From assembly GCF_013426205.1 (NCBI RefSeq), contig NC_089425.1, positions 2,852,001 through 2,916,000 on the forward strand: a DNA stretch of 64,000 nucleotides. Direction: 5' to 3'. The stretch comes from Metarhizium brunneum (Eukaryota; Ascomycota; Sordariomycetes; Hypocreales; Clavicipitaceae). Positions 11,244-23,058 of this stretch are shown here, piece after piece. How positions within the stretch are numbered: position 1 is the first letter of the stretch; every line of letters starts with the position of its first letter. The notes below the pieces were generated by a model. It was not told the DNA's origin, ran no database searches, and worked only from the letters and a program-made list of their open reading frames with translations. Made by a program: the position numbers and the translations under genes.

Positions 11244-11777
11244 GATGCATCATCCGGTGTTAAGGGGCAGCTGGCCGAGTCAAACAGGCGCATCTGGGCA
11301 TGAACGGGTTTCCATTATATCTTCCTCTCCTTCTCTCTCACTCCCCCTTTTTTACTTTTTTCTTGGCGTTATCGGTGGATAGGATGAAAAAGAACTCCAC
11401 GTCTATGTCTTTTCGTAGGGTATACGCATTGTCGCTAGATGAAGAGCATTACATTGATAACCATATTATTCCCTTCAATGAAACACTGGATGGCGATTTA
11501 AAGATTCCCATTTTAATTTTTATGGTTCTAAAGTCTCAGTTACCGAATTAAATACGGCTAACCACAACGCCATGATGATGATGATGTGTTGTATGGCACG
11601 GTGCCCAGGTTCCGTACCCGGCTTCCCACATCTGCGTTCAAAAAAACATGCAGCGTCCTTTCTTCATAACACCGGGGCACCCTAGGCGTCTTCCTCCGCG
11701 TTTCTCTAGCATTGAGAATTCCACCGCACATCGACACCATCATAAAAAAACACTGATACTCATGTCCCACATTTTCT
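11244..11777. other. convergent 3' regions, R3H gene / eIF3f gene
   Basis: This 534-bp gap separates two convergent stop codons. It is T-rich after 11320 and holds a small ATG repeat at 11573-11586. It is best read as two 3' untranslated regions and no gene is supported. Confidence 0.6.
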
Positions 11778-12989
11778 TTATTCCGTAGGTTCCCTCGGCT
11801 CACGGGGTTCTCTGGGCTCCCTCGGCTCACGCTGCTGGCCACCACTCCTAGCACCGCCACGGCCACCTCGCTTGTTTCCACGCTGACCGCCCTTGTCGCC
11901 GTCACCCTTGCCCTCGCCGTCCTTGTCGCTACTAACCAGGTTGGCGGTTGCCAGTCGCTGCGAGAGATCGATCTGTGTGCGGATAGTATTGGCCAGGTAG
12001 CTGACCATGAGAACGTCCTGGATGTGGTTGTTGAAGTCATGCTCAATCTGGGAGGCGTCCACCTTGGGGGTCAGAGACAGGGCGCTCATCAAGTACTGGC
12101 CCAGGGCGGTGTTGGGCTCCTCCTCCTCGTCCAGCACACCGTTGATCCACTCGCTCACGCGGTCCAGCAGGTTCAAGGTCTGCTCGATGGACCGCCCGAG
12201 ACCCTCGATATCTGAGGCCAGAGGTGCGGTCCTGTTCTCGTTGTTTTGTGCGCTGGCGACGGCCTCGAGGGCGACACGCTCAGAGTCGCCGTAGAGAATC
12301 TTGTGGGGGACCTGGATGAAGAGGCAGCTTTCGGCGGCGCGCTCGGCGTTGACGGCCACGGGGGCGCTGATGTAGCATCTGGTCTGGATGTCCTCGCCGG
12401 GCTCGGTGGAGATGGTCATGTGGACGGCCGGGTGAGGGGCCGTGCCTGTCTCGGCGCTGGCGAAGAAGTTCTGGATCAAGGCGCTGAAGCTGTTGAGCTC
12501 GGGGGATGTGGTGTACCAGCCGAGGAGCGCCTCGCGGGGAGAGGCCTTGAGCGTCAGGGCGAGCATGTTCTTCTGGTATTCAACATCGACCTCGACCTGG
12601 TCCTCCTCTTCGGTGTGGGGAATGGCGAAGCAGGAGCGCACTTCGACTTCGGTGCCATCTTCGGAGCGGGTGCCGACGAGGGCACCGATCACACGGGTCG
12701 ACTGGGCATTGTCGCGGTTGTCCCGTCGGACGGCGTGGTCCAGGACCGAGAGGATAGCCTATTTTGAGGGGAGGAAGAAGGAGATTAGCACGGCGTCTTG
12801 TATTGATAGAGCCAGCCCAAGACGATTTAGATGAAACCAAAGATTTTTATGGGCTAGCAGGAGGGTCGTGATATGTACCTGAGGCTGGATGTTGACGACA
12901 AGCGGGGCAATGCTCGACTGAAGTCCAGCGTTGGCGTGCGTCAAAGGACGCGCCAGGTGTATGAAGCGCTCGGTAGCGGCTGCGGCCAT
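11778..12989 (-). CDS. translation initiation factor eIF3 subunit F
   Basis: Two exons, 12989-12879 and 12758-11778, separated by a 120-nt intron, join as [17 protein letters not shown] and give 363 aa. The MPN domain (about 25-165) includes [30 protein letters not shown] and [18 protein letters not shown]. As in other eIF3f proteins, it lacks the JAMM metalloprotease residues, so a structural role in the eIF3 octamer core is expected. The C-terminal helical part ([20 protein letters not shown]) matches the family. After residue 315 the tail turns into Gly/Arg-rich and then a repeated Arg-Glu-Pro run (five REP units) ending PTE; this is unusual. It shares a 434-bp divergent promoter with UTP25. 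Confidence 0.93.
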
Positions 12990-13423
12990 ACTGGGCAACA
13001 AGGATATCGACACGAAGCGGCGTTCGTTCGTTCGAGGATGCGGGATGGGCGTGGAGGGGGCCGGGAGGTTGAAGCAAAAGTCGAGGGCCCGCTTCGTCTT
13101 GTTCTGGGCCGTTCAGTTTGTTCGCGATGCCCACCTTTCAGTTTTCGCCGATTTTTCGATTTGCACGGTTTGGCTGGGCTCTGGCTGGGGTTGTGCGCAC
13201 CGATAAGCCACGATAAGGGAAGCGTGGCTGAGCCCCCACCATGGCTGTGGCTGGGCGCGGCTGTCTTTCGCCAATGCAAGGCTGCGAGTGAAGTTTGAAC
13301 TTTTTTAGCGGGTCTGTCTTCTGGGTGTACTTTTATTTACTGCGTGGTGCCCGGCTGCCTTTTTTTTTTGTCCGCCGATTAGCTGACTTTGTTTATTCAT
13401 ATCTTTCCGTAGTTTGATACATA
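12990..13423. promoter_or_regulatory. divergent promoter, eIF3f / UTP25
   Basis: The 434 bp between the two start codons must drive both genes. Two GATAAG hexamers lie 10 bp apart at 13202 and 13212, a spacing of one helical turn that could suit a GATA-factor pair. A T-run (13361-13370) and CT-rich stretches precede the UTP25 start. Confidence 0.6.
13202..13217 (+). promoter_or_regulatory. paired GATAAG sites
   Basis: Two identical GATAAG hexamers start at 13202 and 13212 within the eIF3f/UTP25 intergenic region. GATA-type zinc-finger regulators in fungi recognise HGATAR. Function here is only inferred from the pairing and location. Confidence 0.35.
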
Positions 13424-15697
13424 ATGGGACCACGTGGAAGAGGCGGCAATTTTAGAGGCAGAGGAGGACGAGGGGCTCGTGGAGGACGTGGTAGAGGGAG
13501 AGGATTCAGTCGCTCTGGGCCTATGAGGCGGTTTGAAGGCGACCGACTGGCAGATAGGGATGAGTAAGTCCTTTGATATTCTTTTGGGGTCCGAAGTCGG
13601 GATAATAGTATGGATATTTACAAGCCAATTAGGGAAATCGAGTCGGAATCTGGAGGTGATTCTCAGGATGAGCAAGATGAAGCATTGGCCGCCAGCGCTT
13701 CTGATGACGAGGAGGAAACGCCAGCTGCTCGCCCATATATGGCTCTGTTGCAGAGTTTCAATGATTCCAGTGCCCCCACAGCAAAGAGGCGGAAACTAGA
13801 GCACAGTGATTATTCACCACAAGCCGACAGCTCTAAAGATGAGGACATGAAGGCAGCAAGTGATCAGGATCAGGGGGACGTGGATGAGGTTGATGAGGCT
13901 GAGGATGTCGACAACAATGACGATGAACTTGAGGAGGAGGAGGAGCCCGACTCTGAAGATGACGAGGAACTCACGGATCCATTTGACGCTCATTTTGCGC
14001 ATCCAAATGACCGGGAAGTCGGGCAGACCGTTAGAGCAGTCAAGAACGACGACTGGGTTACGACGAGAGCGTTTGTTTCATCATTACGAGCTACCATGAT
14101 GTCTGCTGGCTCTGGTAGCAAGATGGATGTCCCTCATCCTTGCGGTATCGAAGAGTTAAAGCTCAAGCAGAAATTGCAGGAGATGGCTGCCAAGAAGATG
14201 GATAAACCGGACGAGACACAGAAGGCGATTCTGCCACTGCTATTTGGATACAAAGATATTTTCCACTGCGATCGTACGATAAAGAATGCCACAGGTTTGC
14301 GACAAGCGGTGTGTTTACATGCGCTGAATCATGTTTTCAAGTGAGTTTGCTAACCGAGCTCGTTGCGTTATATTGTTGGCTAACATTGTTCCAGGACGAG
14401 GGATCGTGTAATCAAGAACAGCTATAAGCTAGCCAAGGAAAGTGAGGACACAGAATTAGAACTTCGAGACCAAGGCTTCACCCGGCCCAAGGTTCTCTTC
14501 CTACTACCGACGAGAAATTCTTGTGCTAAGATTATCAACATTATCCGCGACATGTGCGACGCCGACCAGCAAGAAAACCGTAAAAGGTTCGACGACTCAT
14601 ACATTGACAAAGAATCCAATTTTGGACATGACAGACCCGAAGATTTCAGACTTCTTTTTGAAGGCAACGACGATGACATGTTTCGGCTTGGAGTCAAATT
14701 TACCCGCAAAACAATCAAGTTTTTTTCCCAGTTTTACAGTTCAGATATCCTCCTCGCTAGTCCCCTTGGTCTTCGAATGGCAATTGGCTCTGAAGAAGAG
14801 AAGAAGAAACCCGACTATGATTTCCTTAGCTCCATTGAAATGGTCATTGTTGACCAAGCCGATGCGCTGCTCATGCAAAACTGGGAACATGTCGAGTACA
14901 TCTTTGAGCACTTAAACTTGCAACCCAAGGATGCGCATGGCTGTGACTTTAGTCGTCTTCGAAATTGGTACCTCGAAGACTGGGCGAAATACTTCAGACA
15001 AACCATTGTTTTGTCTGCTTTCAATACTCCTGAGCTCTCAGAGCTCCAAAGATCGTATTGTCACAACTGGGCTGGAAAGGTTCGGCTGCAGCCCGAATAC
15101 CCCAGCACGATCCAGCAGCTCGGTATCAAAGCAAAGCAGACCTTTTCACGGTTTCAGTCGTCCTCTGTCGAGAAGGATCCTGACGCAAGATTCGAATACT
15201 TTGTCTCGGCCATCGTACCAACCCTGGTCAAGCGTGTCAAGGACACGACGGGCACGCTGCTGTTCATTCCCTCGTACCTCGACTTTGTCCGCGTTCGAAA
15301 CTTCTTTGCCAACTCACCCACCATGAGCGACATCACGTTCGGCGCTGTGTCAGAATATACCGATGTCCCCGATGCATCTAGAGCCCGATCGCATTTCTTG
15401 ACGGGTCGTCACCGGGTGTTGTTGTACACTGAGCGCGCCCACCACTTCAGACGGTATCAGCTCCGTGGTGTGCAGAGGGTGATTTTCTATGGACTGCCGG
15501 ATAACCCCATCTTTTATCGAGAGATTGCCGGGGAGTATCTAGGCAAGAGCGAGCATGATCTCAAGATCGAGCCCGGACAAGGAACAGTGCGGGTCATGTT
15601 TTCCAAATACGACGTAATGAAGTTGGAGAGAGTTGTGGGATCAAAGAGAGTTGGAAAGCTAATTCAAGAGCGTGGCGATACTTTTGATTTCGTGTAG
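13424..15697 (+). CDS. utp25: U3 small nucleolar RNA-associated protein UTP25 (Def family)
   Basis: Three exons, 13424-13563, 13609-14340 and 14395-15697, with introns of 45 and 54 nt, give 724 aa. Residues 1-46 form an RGG-rich nucleolar-type tail. Residues about 60-190 are highly acidic. The conserved body starts [18 protein letters not shown] and continues with [57 protein letters not shown] and [17 protein letters not shown]. This is the UTP25/digestive-organ-expansion-factor fold: helicase-like but with degenerate motifs, including QADA in place of DEAD and no Walker A lysine loop. UTP25 is part of the small-subunit processome that matures 18S rRNA in the nucleolus. Confidence 0.93.
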
Positions 15698-15800
15698 AAT
15701 ACCAGCTTGGGCAGCCGGGCAGGTTGCACAAATGTACAGACAAGTACGTGCTTTCCGCGCTCATAAGAAGACAAGAGCCTGCTTGGAGAAAAGAAAACCA

Positions 15801-16304
15801 TTACACCCCATTCCTCCTCAGGCGGCCTAGAAATTTTTCATCCTTCAGCTCCTCCAGCTCTATTCCAAAAAGAGCCGCAAATATAGGCGCCAGATCATGA
15901 GGCCCGCAAGGCCGAGCGTCGCCGCTAGCTCTTCGTTTGTCGAGGAAGTTCTGGAGCAAAGCGCAAAGCGCCCCGTATAGTGACTTTCCCAGTATAGCCT
16001 CGGTAGCACTGGACTCGTCTGGTATAAGATGAGAGCTGATTTCTACATCGACTGTAGCATTCTTGATGGTTTCCGCCTCGGGGGCTGTGAAATATGGTGT
16101 GCTGAGATAGTGCTCGTCGACTGTGGCGTTCAGTCTCCTTGCTGACGACGGATCCTTGGTAATGTTGAGAAGATCGTACATTAGGACGCGGATCTTGTAG
16201 CCCAGAATGCCATCCGTTCTGAGGGCAGATGTGGTTTGCGGTGCTATTGGGGCAATAGTTGCTCCTCCAGTAGCGTTCTTTCTTGATCGCCTTGCTTTGG
16301 CCAT
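15801..16304 (-). CDS. small basic protein of unknown function
   Basis: This is a 167-aa single-exon frame with ATG at 16304. I do not recognise the family. The N terminus MAKARRSRKNATGG is basic and could serve as a nuclear localisation signal. The body has ordered-looking helices: LRTDGILGYKIRVLMYDLLN, EATILGKSLYGALCALLQNF-type hydrophobic spacing, and a conserved-looking end DLAPIFAALFGIELEELKDE followed by KFLGRLRRNGV. Codon use is normal for the neighbourhood, which supports a real gene. The stop codon is 104 bp from the UTP25 stop, so the two genes are convergent. Confidence 0.7.
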   Translation of the reverse strand: MAKARRSRKNATGGATIAPIAPQTTSALRTDGILGYKIRVLMYDLLNITKDPSSARRLNATVDEHYLSTPYFTAPEAETIKNATVDVEISSHLIPDESSATEAILGKSLYGALCALLQNFLDKRRASGDARPCGPHDLAPIFAALFGIELEELKDEKFLGRLRRNGV

Positions 16305-17041
16305 TATTCTTGCCTGACTTTCTGATTATGTACTTTCAGGTATGTGTAGCTTGAATTCTGATTAGTTTTGATATTATGGCGAAATTCCAGTGCCGCAGCA
16401 GCTTTGTATTTGAACTCGGGGCAAGATATGAACAGAATGAAGGAAAGCGCGAGTCACTGCCACTCGAAACAGTGCGACGTGGCCGGCTCAAGTATACTTA
16501 AATTCCCCAAAAATTAAGTTTAAGTTCCCGCTTGCATATAACCATGGCGTAGAAATATTATATTACGGGAGTTAATTAGGCTGGCGCTTGATTTAGGGCC
16601 TGCCATCATCGTCCTACAAATGTGGGCGGTTTAGCTGCGGTAGGCATAATAAAGTTTTGGCATTCGAGGTCGTGGAATCTTAGTGCCAAATTTCGTTGTA
16701 ACTGGATTAGTGACAAGTTTCAGCACAGTTGATTCTCACCACAGGACCTCATGCCTCATATACGCCTGAATGCAGTTGACTGTTGCGTGTATAAAATTGG
16801 AATGTATGGCGGAAGGGCATATGTTATCATGGTGTGTACTAGCAATGAGGTAACCAGAGCCCTACTTGAGTAGACAAGTAGCTGCCGCGCTTTATACTAC
16901 GATGTACTATGGTATACGGGGGTATACAGGTAATTAGGCAAATATATTCCTGCCATAAATCGTGAATAAGAATATACTAGTACACGGCGCATGATGACGC
17001 CCTCTCTACCGTCTTTTTTCTTCGCCACAGCCGCATCCCAT
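16305..17041. other. A+T-rich gap, possible degraded repeat
   Basis: About 740 bp with visibly higher A+T and many TA dinucleotides (for example 16500-16570 and 16890-16985), unlike the surrounding DNA. No frame of note is present. Such TA-rich islands in ascomycetes are often repeats mutated by RIP, but I see no terminal repeats or transposase remnant, so this stays an inference. The part next to 16304 must also hold the promoter of the unknown basic protein. Confidence 0.35.
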
Positions 17042-17784
17042 CTAACTCTTGGCTTCCTTCTTTTGCGTCTTCACCTCTGCAGCAAGCTCCTGTGCTCTGG
17101 AACTCTCCTCGCCCGCGATCCGTGCCGCCTCCTCACTGTGTCCCTCCTCTGCAGCAGCCACATCAGACGTTTGCAAGGCCAGAAATCGCTGAACCATGGC
17201 TTCGAGGTCCTTTTCTCCCCGGAACTGTGTTACTTTCTTGATATTCTGCGCCGTCACGGGGGTGGATTCCCGTCCCAGGAGGCGATCTCTTGCGATTGTC
17301 TTGGCCGTCATCATGAATCGTGAGTCCTTCGGGCCGTCGACAAATTCGAGGATGGAGCTCTCGCCTTGGTCGTATGTGTTTTTCGGTTCGGTGCGGACGA
17401 CACGGGTGTAGCCGCCTTCTCGGGTAAGATATCTGTTTCGTAGTTCGCCAAAGAGTTTGGGCATCAGAATATGGGGCGTCTTTTGCATTCGGTTAGCTTC
17501 ATCGTCTATCGCGGTCTCGCGTGCGCCTCCAATGCCTGCGCAGACGAGGAGTGATGGCGGCCACCAACGTAAAGAATTCCCTGCGCTGATCTCCTACATG
17601 GCTCATTGTCCCTTTTGGCTAGAGTAATTAACTTCTCTGCCAGTCGCTGGGCCTCTTTTGCCTTTGCATGTGTCGTCTGAATGTGCTCGTACTGCACGAG
17701 CTGGGTGACCAAGCCTCGCAGCAGAGCTTTGCGGGCGGATGAGTTTCGGCTGAGATGCCGGTATTTGACGAGACCACCAGCCAT
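17042..17784 (-). CDS. mitochondrial large-subunit ribosomal protein bL17m
   Basis: Two exons, 17784-17569 and 17479-17042, with an 89-nt intron joining GILY to TPHILMPKLF, give 217 aa. The L17 signature is clear: MAGGLVKYRHLSRNSSARKA (family form KxRHLxRxSxxRxAL), then LLRGLVTQLVQYEHIQTTHA and KAKEAQRLAEKLITLAKR. The C-terminal part FGELRNRYLTREGGYTRVVR and DSRFMMTAKTIARDR matches the fungal mitochondrial extension, and an Ala/Glu-rich coiled tail follows. The protein sits near the exit of the peptide tunnel in the mitoribosome. It diverges from the MIC12 gene, another mitochondrial protein. Confidence 0.92.
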
Positions 17785-18368
17785 TTTGCTAGCGCTGCAG
17801 TAAAAGAGCCAGCGTATTTATGCAATTGTTGGCTCTTGGACGTGTCGTTATTGAAGCGCTCGCCGATGGACCTTTTCCAGCTGACGGACAAAAAGAGTCC
17901 ATGGTAGTGTCGCCGATCAATTCAGGCAGGTGGTGAGCGAAGGTGGCCTGGGATTGGCCTGGGATTGGCCTAGGAGGCCTAGGAGGCTTAAGACTGGCCC
18001 AGCCACACTTTTGGCCTGGCTGCAGGAGGAACCTTGGCCGGCCCGCAAGCATTGAAGCCCGGCTGATTTTCTGAAGCGGCAACTCGCCAAGCTCGGTGCC
18101 GGCGCCAAAAACGACGTCAACCGAGACAACGACCGAAAATCTTACCCATCACCCCCAAGTCCGCGCTCGAGTGCATCCCGCAACTTCCAATTGACTTGCC
18201 GACTTTGCTGCTGCAGAGCTACGCGCGTTCTGCGCATCATGAACTACGCGAAATAGACGGGGAATCTGCAGTTTCTTTTGTCGCGCCAATTGCCGTCTGA
18301 GTATCTCGTGATCCGAACACAAAAGCCTCACTCCGTGCTTGGGACCTGGGCTCTGCAACACCAACACC
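17785..18368. promoter_or_regulatory. divergent promoter, bL17m / MIC12
   Basis: The 584 bp between two genes for mitochondrial proteins probably contains both promoters. A short tandem repeat lies at 17945-17987. Possible co-regulation is inferred from layout only. Confidence 0.55.
17945..17987. repeat. short tandem repeat in bL17m/MIC12 promoter
   Basis: Two exact 11-bp units GGCCTGGGATT are followed at once by two exact 9-bp units GGCCTAGGA and a further GGC. Both unit types start with GGCCT, so the block looks like a series of related duplications. Confidence 0.85.
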
Positions 18369-19290
18369 ATGGGTTTCGCTACCGGCTTGGTGCGTTTCTG
18401 ATTACTATGATTTTTGCAATTGGCAAATCGTGACCATAATTCGGCTAACCTAGTGGCTGCAGACTGGTGGCGTCACTCTGACACTGTCCCTCGCATATCT
18501 CTCCGTCCTCGCGCACCAGCGAAGCCGCGAAGAGCAAGGCCGATCTTTACGCTCCCAAGCCCTTGCTATCCAGAGCCTCATCGACCCCATTCCTCAACCA
18601 TTACCACCCACCCGCTCCGAAGTTGCTGCAGCCAAGCGAGCCGAGGCGTTTGAAGTCGCCAAGGATCGTTGGAACGAGGAGGTTGAGAACGCTGTGAAAT
18701 GGGTACAGCACACCGACTGGGATGAAGTTCGTGAGGGGCTTGAGGACCGGATTGGCGCTCTATGGGACAGAGCCTTTGGTGAATCGATAAAAGACAGCGC
18801 CTCCAAGGCCAAGAGCGAGGTTCAGTCAGTGTCGAAGAAGACCAAGGGCGAGGTAGAGAGCGCAGCAGGCAAGATTGCCTCCAAGGCAAAGGGCGCTTTT
18901 GAGAAGGCCAAGGCAGAAGGGGAGGATTTTGAGGCCAAAGTGAAGGATAATGCTTTGCAGGCGAGACTAGTTGCTTGGAGGGAGGCCCAGAAGGCCGAGA
19001 ACGAAGCCCGTCAAAAGGCATCGGAGGCCCAAGGAGCCGTTGCCTCGGCACTGGAGAAGGGTAAGGAGAAGGCTGATGAGGTCGTAGGCAAGGTCAAATC
19101 TGCCGTTGGCCTCTCCGGTGCTGGTGCTGCTCCTGGAACTCTTGCTCTGCCAACATCGAACCCAGTTGCAAAGGCCCTGGATCAGAGATTTGAAAGGGTT
19201 GGCAGCGATAAGCGTACCGTTGCGGAGGTGCTGAAGGAGAGATATACATCGATGGATAAGCGCGATAATACTGTGCTTCGAGGGTTATAG
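18369..19290 (+). CDS. mic12: MICOS complex subunit MIC12 (AIM5 family)
   Basis: Exon 1 (18369-18389) codes only MGFATGL; a 73-nt intron leads to exon 2 (18463-19290), total 282 aa. The join gives MGFATGLTGGVTLTLSLAYL, the fungal MIC12/AIM5 N terminus: a Gly-rich single membrane helix (about 8-25) that anchors in the inner mitochondrial membrane. The region KWVQHTDWDEVREGLEDRIG follows and then a long Lys/Ala/Glu-rich helical coiled stretch (about 145-240). MIC12 connects the Mic60 and Mic10 parts of MICOS at cristae junctions. The start codon is supported because the helix begins directly after it, as in relatives. Confidence 0.85.
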
Positions 19291-20685
19291 ATGGCTTTCG
19301 TTTGGGCAGCCTTTCAACTCTTTTTTTTTCTCGTAGAGGAATGCAAAAATACGGCTCAGTTGGCGGAATGAGTTGTGTACTAGTACAATTTAGAGATTCA
19401 ATGAGGATCAATGGATATATTGGCATAACTTGTTCGGCTTACTCGTGTGATGAAAGTGATGCCATTAAACCTGACATAAAAGATAGTGAGTTGCGGGAAG
19501 GGTTTTCTGACTCAAAGTTACATGCCATGATCACCGACATTTGAGCCACGTATTTCGTGTTAGAAGAGTCGGTATTAATGCCAAAGCTGAATACTCGCTT
19601 TAAAGCCCGCCACAAGTGGCAGAGAGCTATACTATAAGGACATTTTGTCTTCTCAGATGTCCGTGCCCATGTAAAAACACGTCATGATTAATCCCGTAGG
19701 CAGTTTCCCTATAGTATCTTACTTGAGATATCAAGCCGCATTGCACGACGTTGGTTACAATAACTGATTAGGTATTTCGCCACCTCCAAACAAGGTATAC
19801 TTTACTGCCTCGCACATGCACCCCAGCGACAAAGGAATGCCTCTTGTTGCTACGGCTCAGTCTCCTACTTTCTTGCAACAGACTCAATTGTTGAGTGAAG
19901 ATATCTCGGGAAGTTGTTCGCCAGTCTACCAGGTCGATGCCGTCACCACAAATCGACGCAACGAACTGTGAAGTGATCATGGATGTTCTACGCCTCATGG
20001 CAACCGCGGGCCGAACTGGATCGACGCTCGCCATCCACCTGACGACCTGTCGAAAAATGTGTCTCTAATGCACAATGCCAAATCGATGCCGAGCTGCAGG
20101 GCCGTCGTCGGAGTCACAGGCACCTGAAAGCCAGTCAGCTTGAAGTCCTTCGAGGCCGATTACCCCCGCATTAGCATTTAGCGAGAGTTGATTGGACCAA
20201 ACTCAGCATTGATGAGCCGACGGCCGTTCCGGAGCGGCAACGCCGCAGTTCCGAGGTACTTCCAGGCTCTGCTCAAGGTGCACACCGAGCCGTGTACTGC
20301 TCTTTCCGCACTTGCACCATCCAGTCAGCCGTAAGCAAACAAACCCGAACCAAAAACGACGCATTTGCCTTCATCCCCCTTCCAACAACTTTTTTTCTGC
20401 CCGCCTGCAAATCGCCAAAAATTCCCATAATCGCCCTTGTTTCTTGTTCCCTGGCATTTCCTCGGCCAGAAAAATCGATTTTCTGCAAGCTCCGGCCGTA
20501 TCCACATCCAGGAGTATATTTGCGTCGCCTGTGTCGCAAGTTCTCCTGACCTCGCCTCCCGGGCTGCACACATTGCCACATTTTCTTCGCCTGCCATCAT
20601 CAACACCGCTTTGTCGCTGGCGGCAATTATATCCTTTCGGCAGGAATCAATTGAAACTTTACACTATCCTACAAGATCGCTCACA
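19291..20685. other. intergenic, MIC12 to HEM2
   Basis: This 1.4-kb gap holds the MIC12 3' region and the promoter and leader of the dehydratase gene. A minus-strand 88-codon frame (19768-20034) and a gene-like minus reading around 20060-20300 were examined, but they have interrupting stops and no family match. The 300 bp next to the HEM2 start is C/T-rich, typical of a fungal leader. Confidence 0.5.
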
Positions 20686-21909
<1,224 letters not shown>

Positions 21910-23058
21910 ATGCACACGTCCAAATGAATTTGTAATGATGGTATTCAAAGGGCATGGGAAAGGCGTTATGAAGCATGAATGGGATTGGGAATCGAAGCGA
22001 GTTATGCTACTATTGGCAGTATTTTTGTGTATAATGGGAAATGTAAATCCGGAAAACTGGCATGTCACCTATAAATAATGGTTAGGCACTTTGAATGGGG
22101 TGGGGCATCCATTGATAGCAGTTAGGACGCGAAAAGGGCAAAATACAGAAGAGAATTCATGACCAGCTGTGTGATTTTATTGTACGGACAAAGCATTGAC
22201 CCATGAGCGAAGATCCTTGTGCGCGCGAGTCGATCATCCCTCCCAGGCTCCACGGTTCTTGTTGTGCGAATAAGGTGGTAGAGATTGCAGCACACGGGGC
22301 AGAACAAAAACCAGTCGAATGAGTCGAGTATGTTTGTGTTGTACAGCAAGCACTGTTTTAATAAAGGGAGTTTTTCTCTTCCGTTTGTCGACACGACCTC
22401 AATACTCGGTTTGTTTGTTAGTTTCTTTGTTCCCGATGGAGTGACGACTCTGCCGTCCTCCGGAAGTCTTTCTATTTCCCCGGCAAGGGTGTTGTCTCAC
22501 TGGATATGTCAACTGGTAAAGTTGTTTGAACTCGTGCTTAAATGCAGCCAGAGTGACTTTACCGTCTTGACTCTTGACGGTTCACGGACGCAAACCTCGA
22601 GCGTCTGACGACGAAACGGCTTCGGGGGGGAGTTGCTCGTATAGCCACCTTTGGAAAGCGCTAGATCCGCGCCTGCCAGAGTACTTCTCCATTCTACTAC
22701 TCCATATTTCAGTTCCTCTTCCCCATCCGTCTCTCTCTTGCCCTGTTCCCTCTGCTTCCCTTCAACCACGCTGTTTGATAATCCTTCTTGCAGAGGGGAG
22801 AGGAGAGCGTGTTGATCGACAACCTGGCATTCTCTTTGCCTGAGCACGTGTCTTGCCTTCCCATTCTCGAATCAGATGCTGAAACTCTCAGGTCTCTTCT
22901 ATTCACCAACTCTATCCACTCTTTCGATGTGACACCCACCGTCATATCTTTGTTGATCCTTTCATCGCTCGATGCAGTACTCCTCTCGCCTCCCCAAACC
23001 AAATTTCTGAAGCGCCATCTTCTCTTGTATCGCCCATAGGCAGATAAATTGCAGGACA
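21910..23058. other. intergenic, HEM2 to acyltransferase gene
   Basis: This 1.15-kb gap has no supported gene. The first 200 bp are A+G-rich 3' sequence. The last 400 bp are T/C-rich and serve as the likely promoter and leader of the acyltransferase gene. Confidence 0.6.

Noticed and set aside
20060..20300. Minus-strand gene-like reading upstream of the dehydratase (for example VPVTPTTALQLGIDLALCIR)
   Set aside because: Stops interrupt the frame, no GT-AG intron repairs it, and it overlaps the likely promoter of the dehydratase gene.
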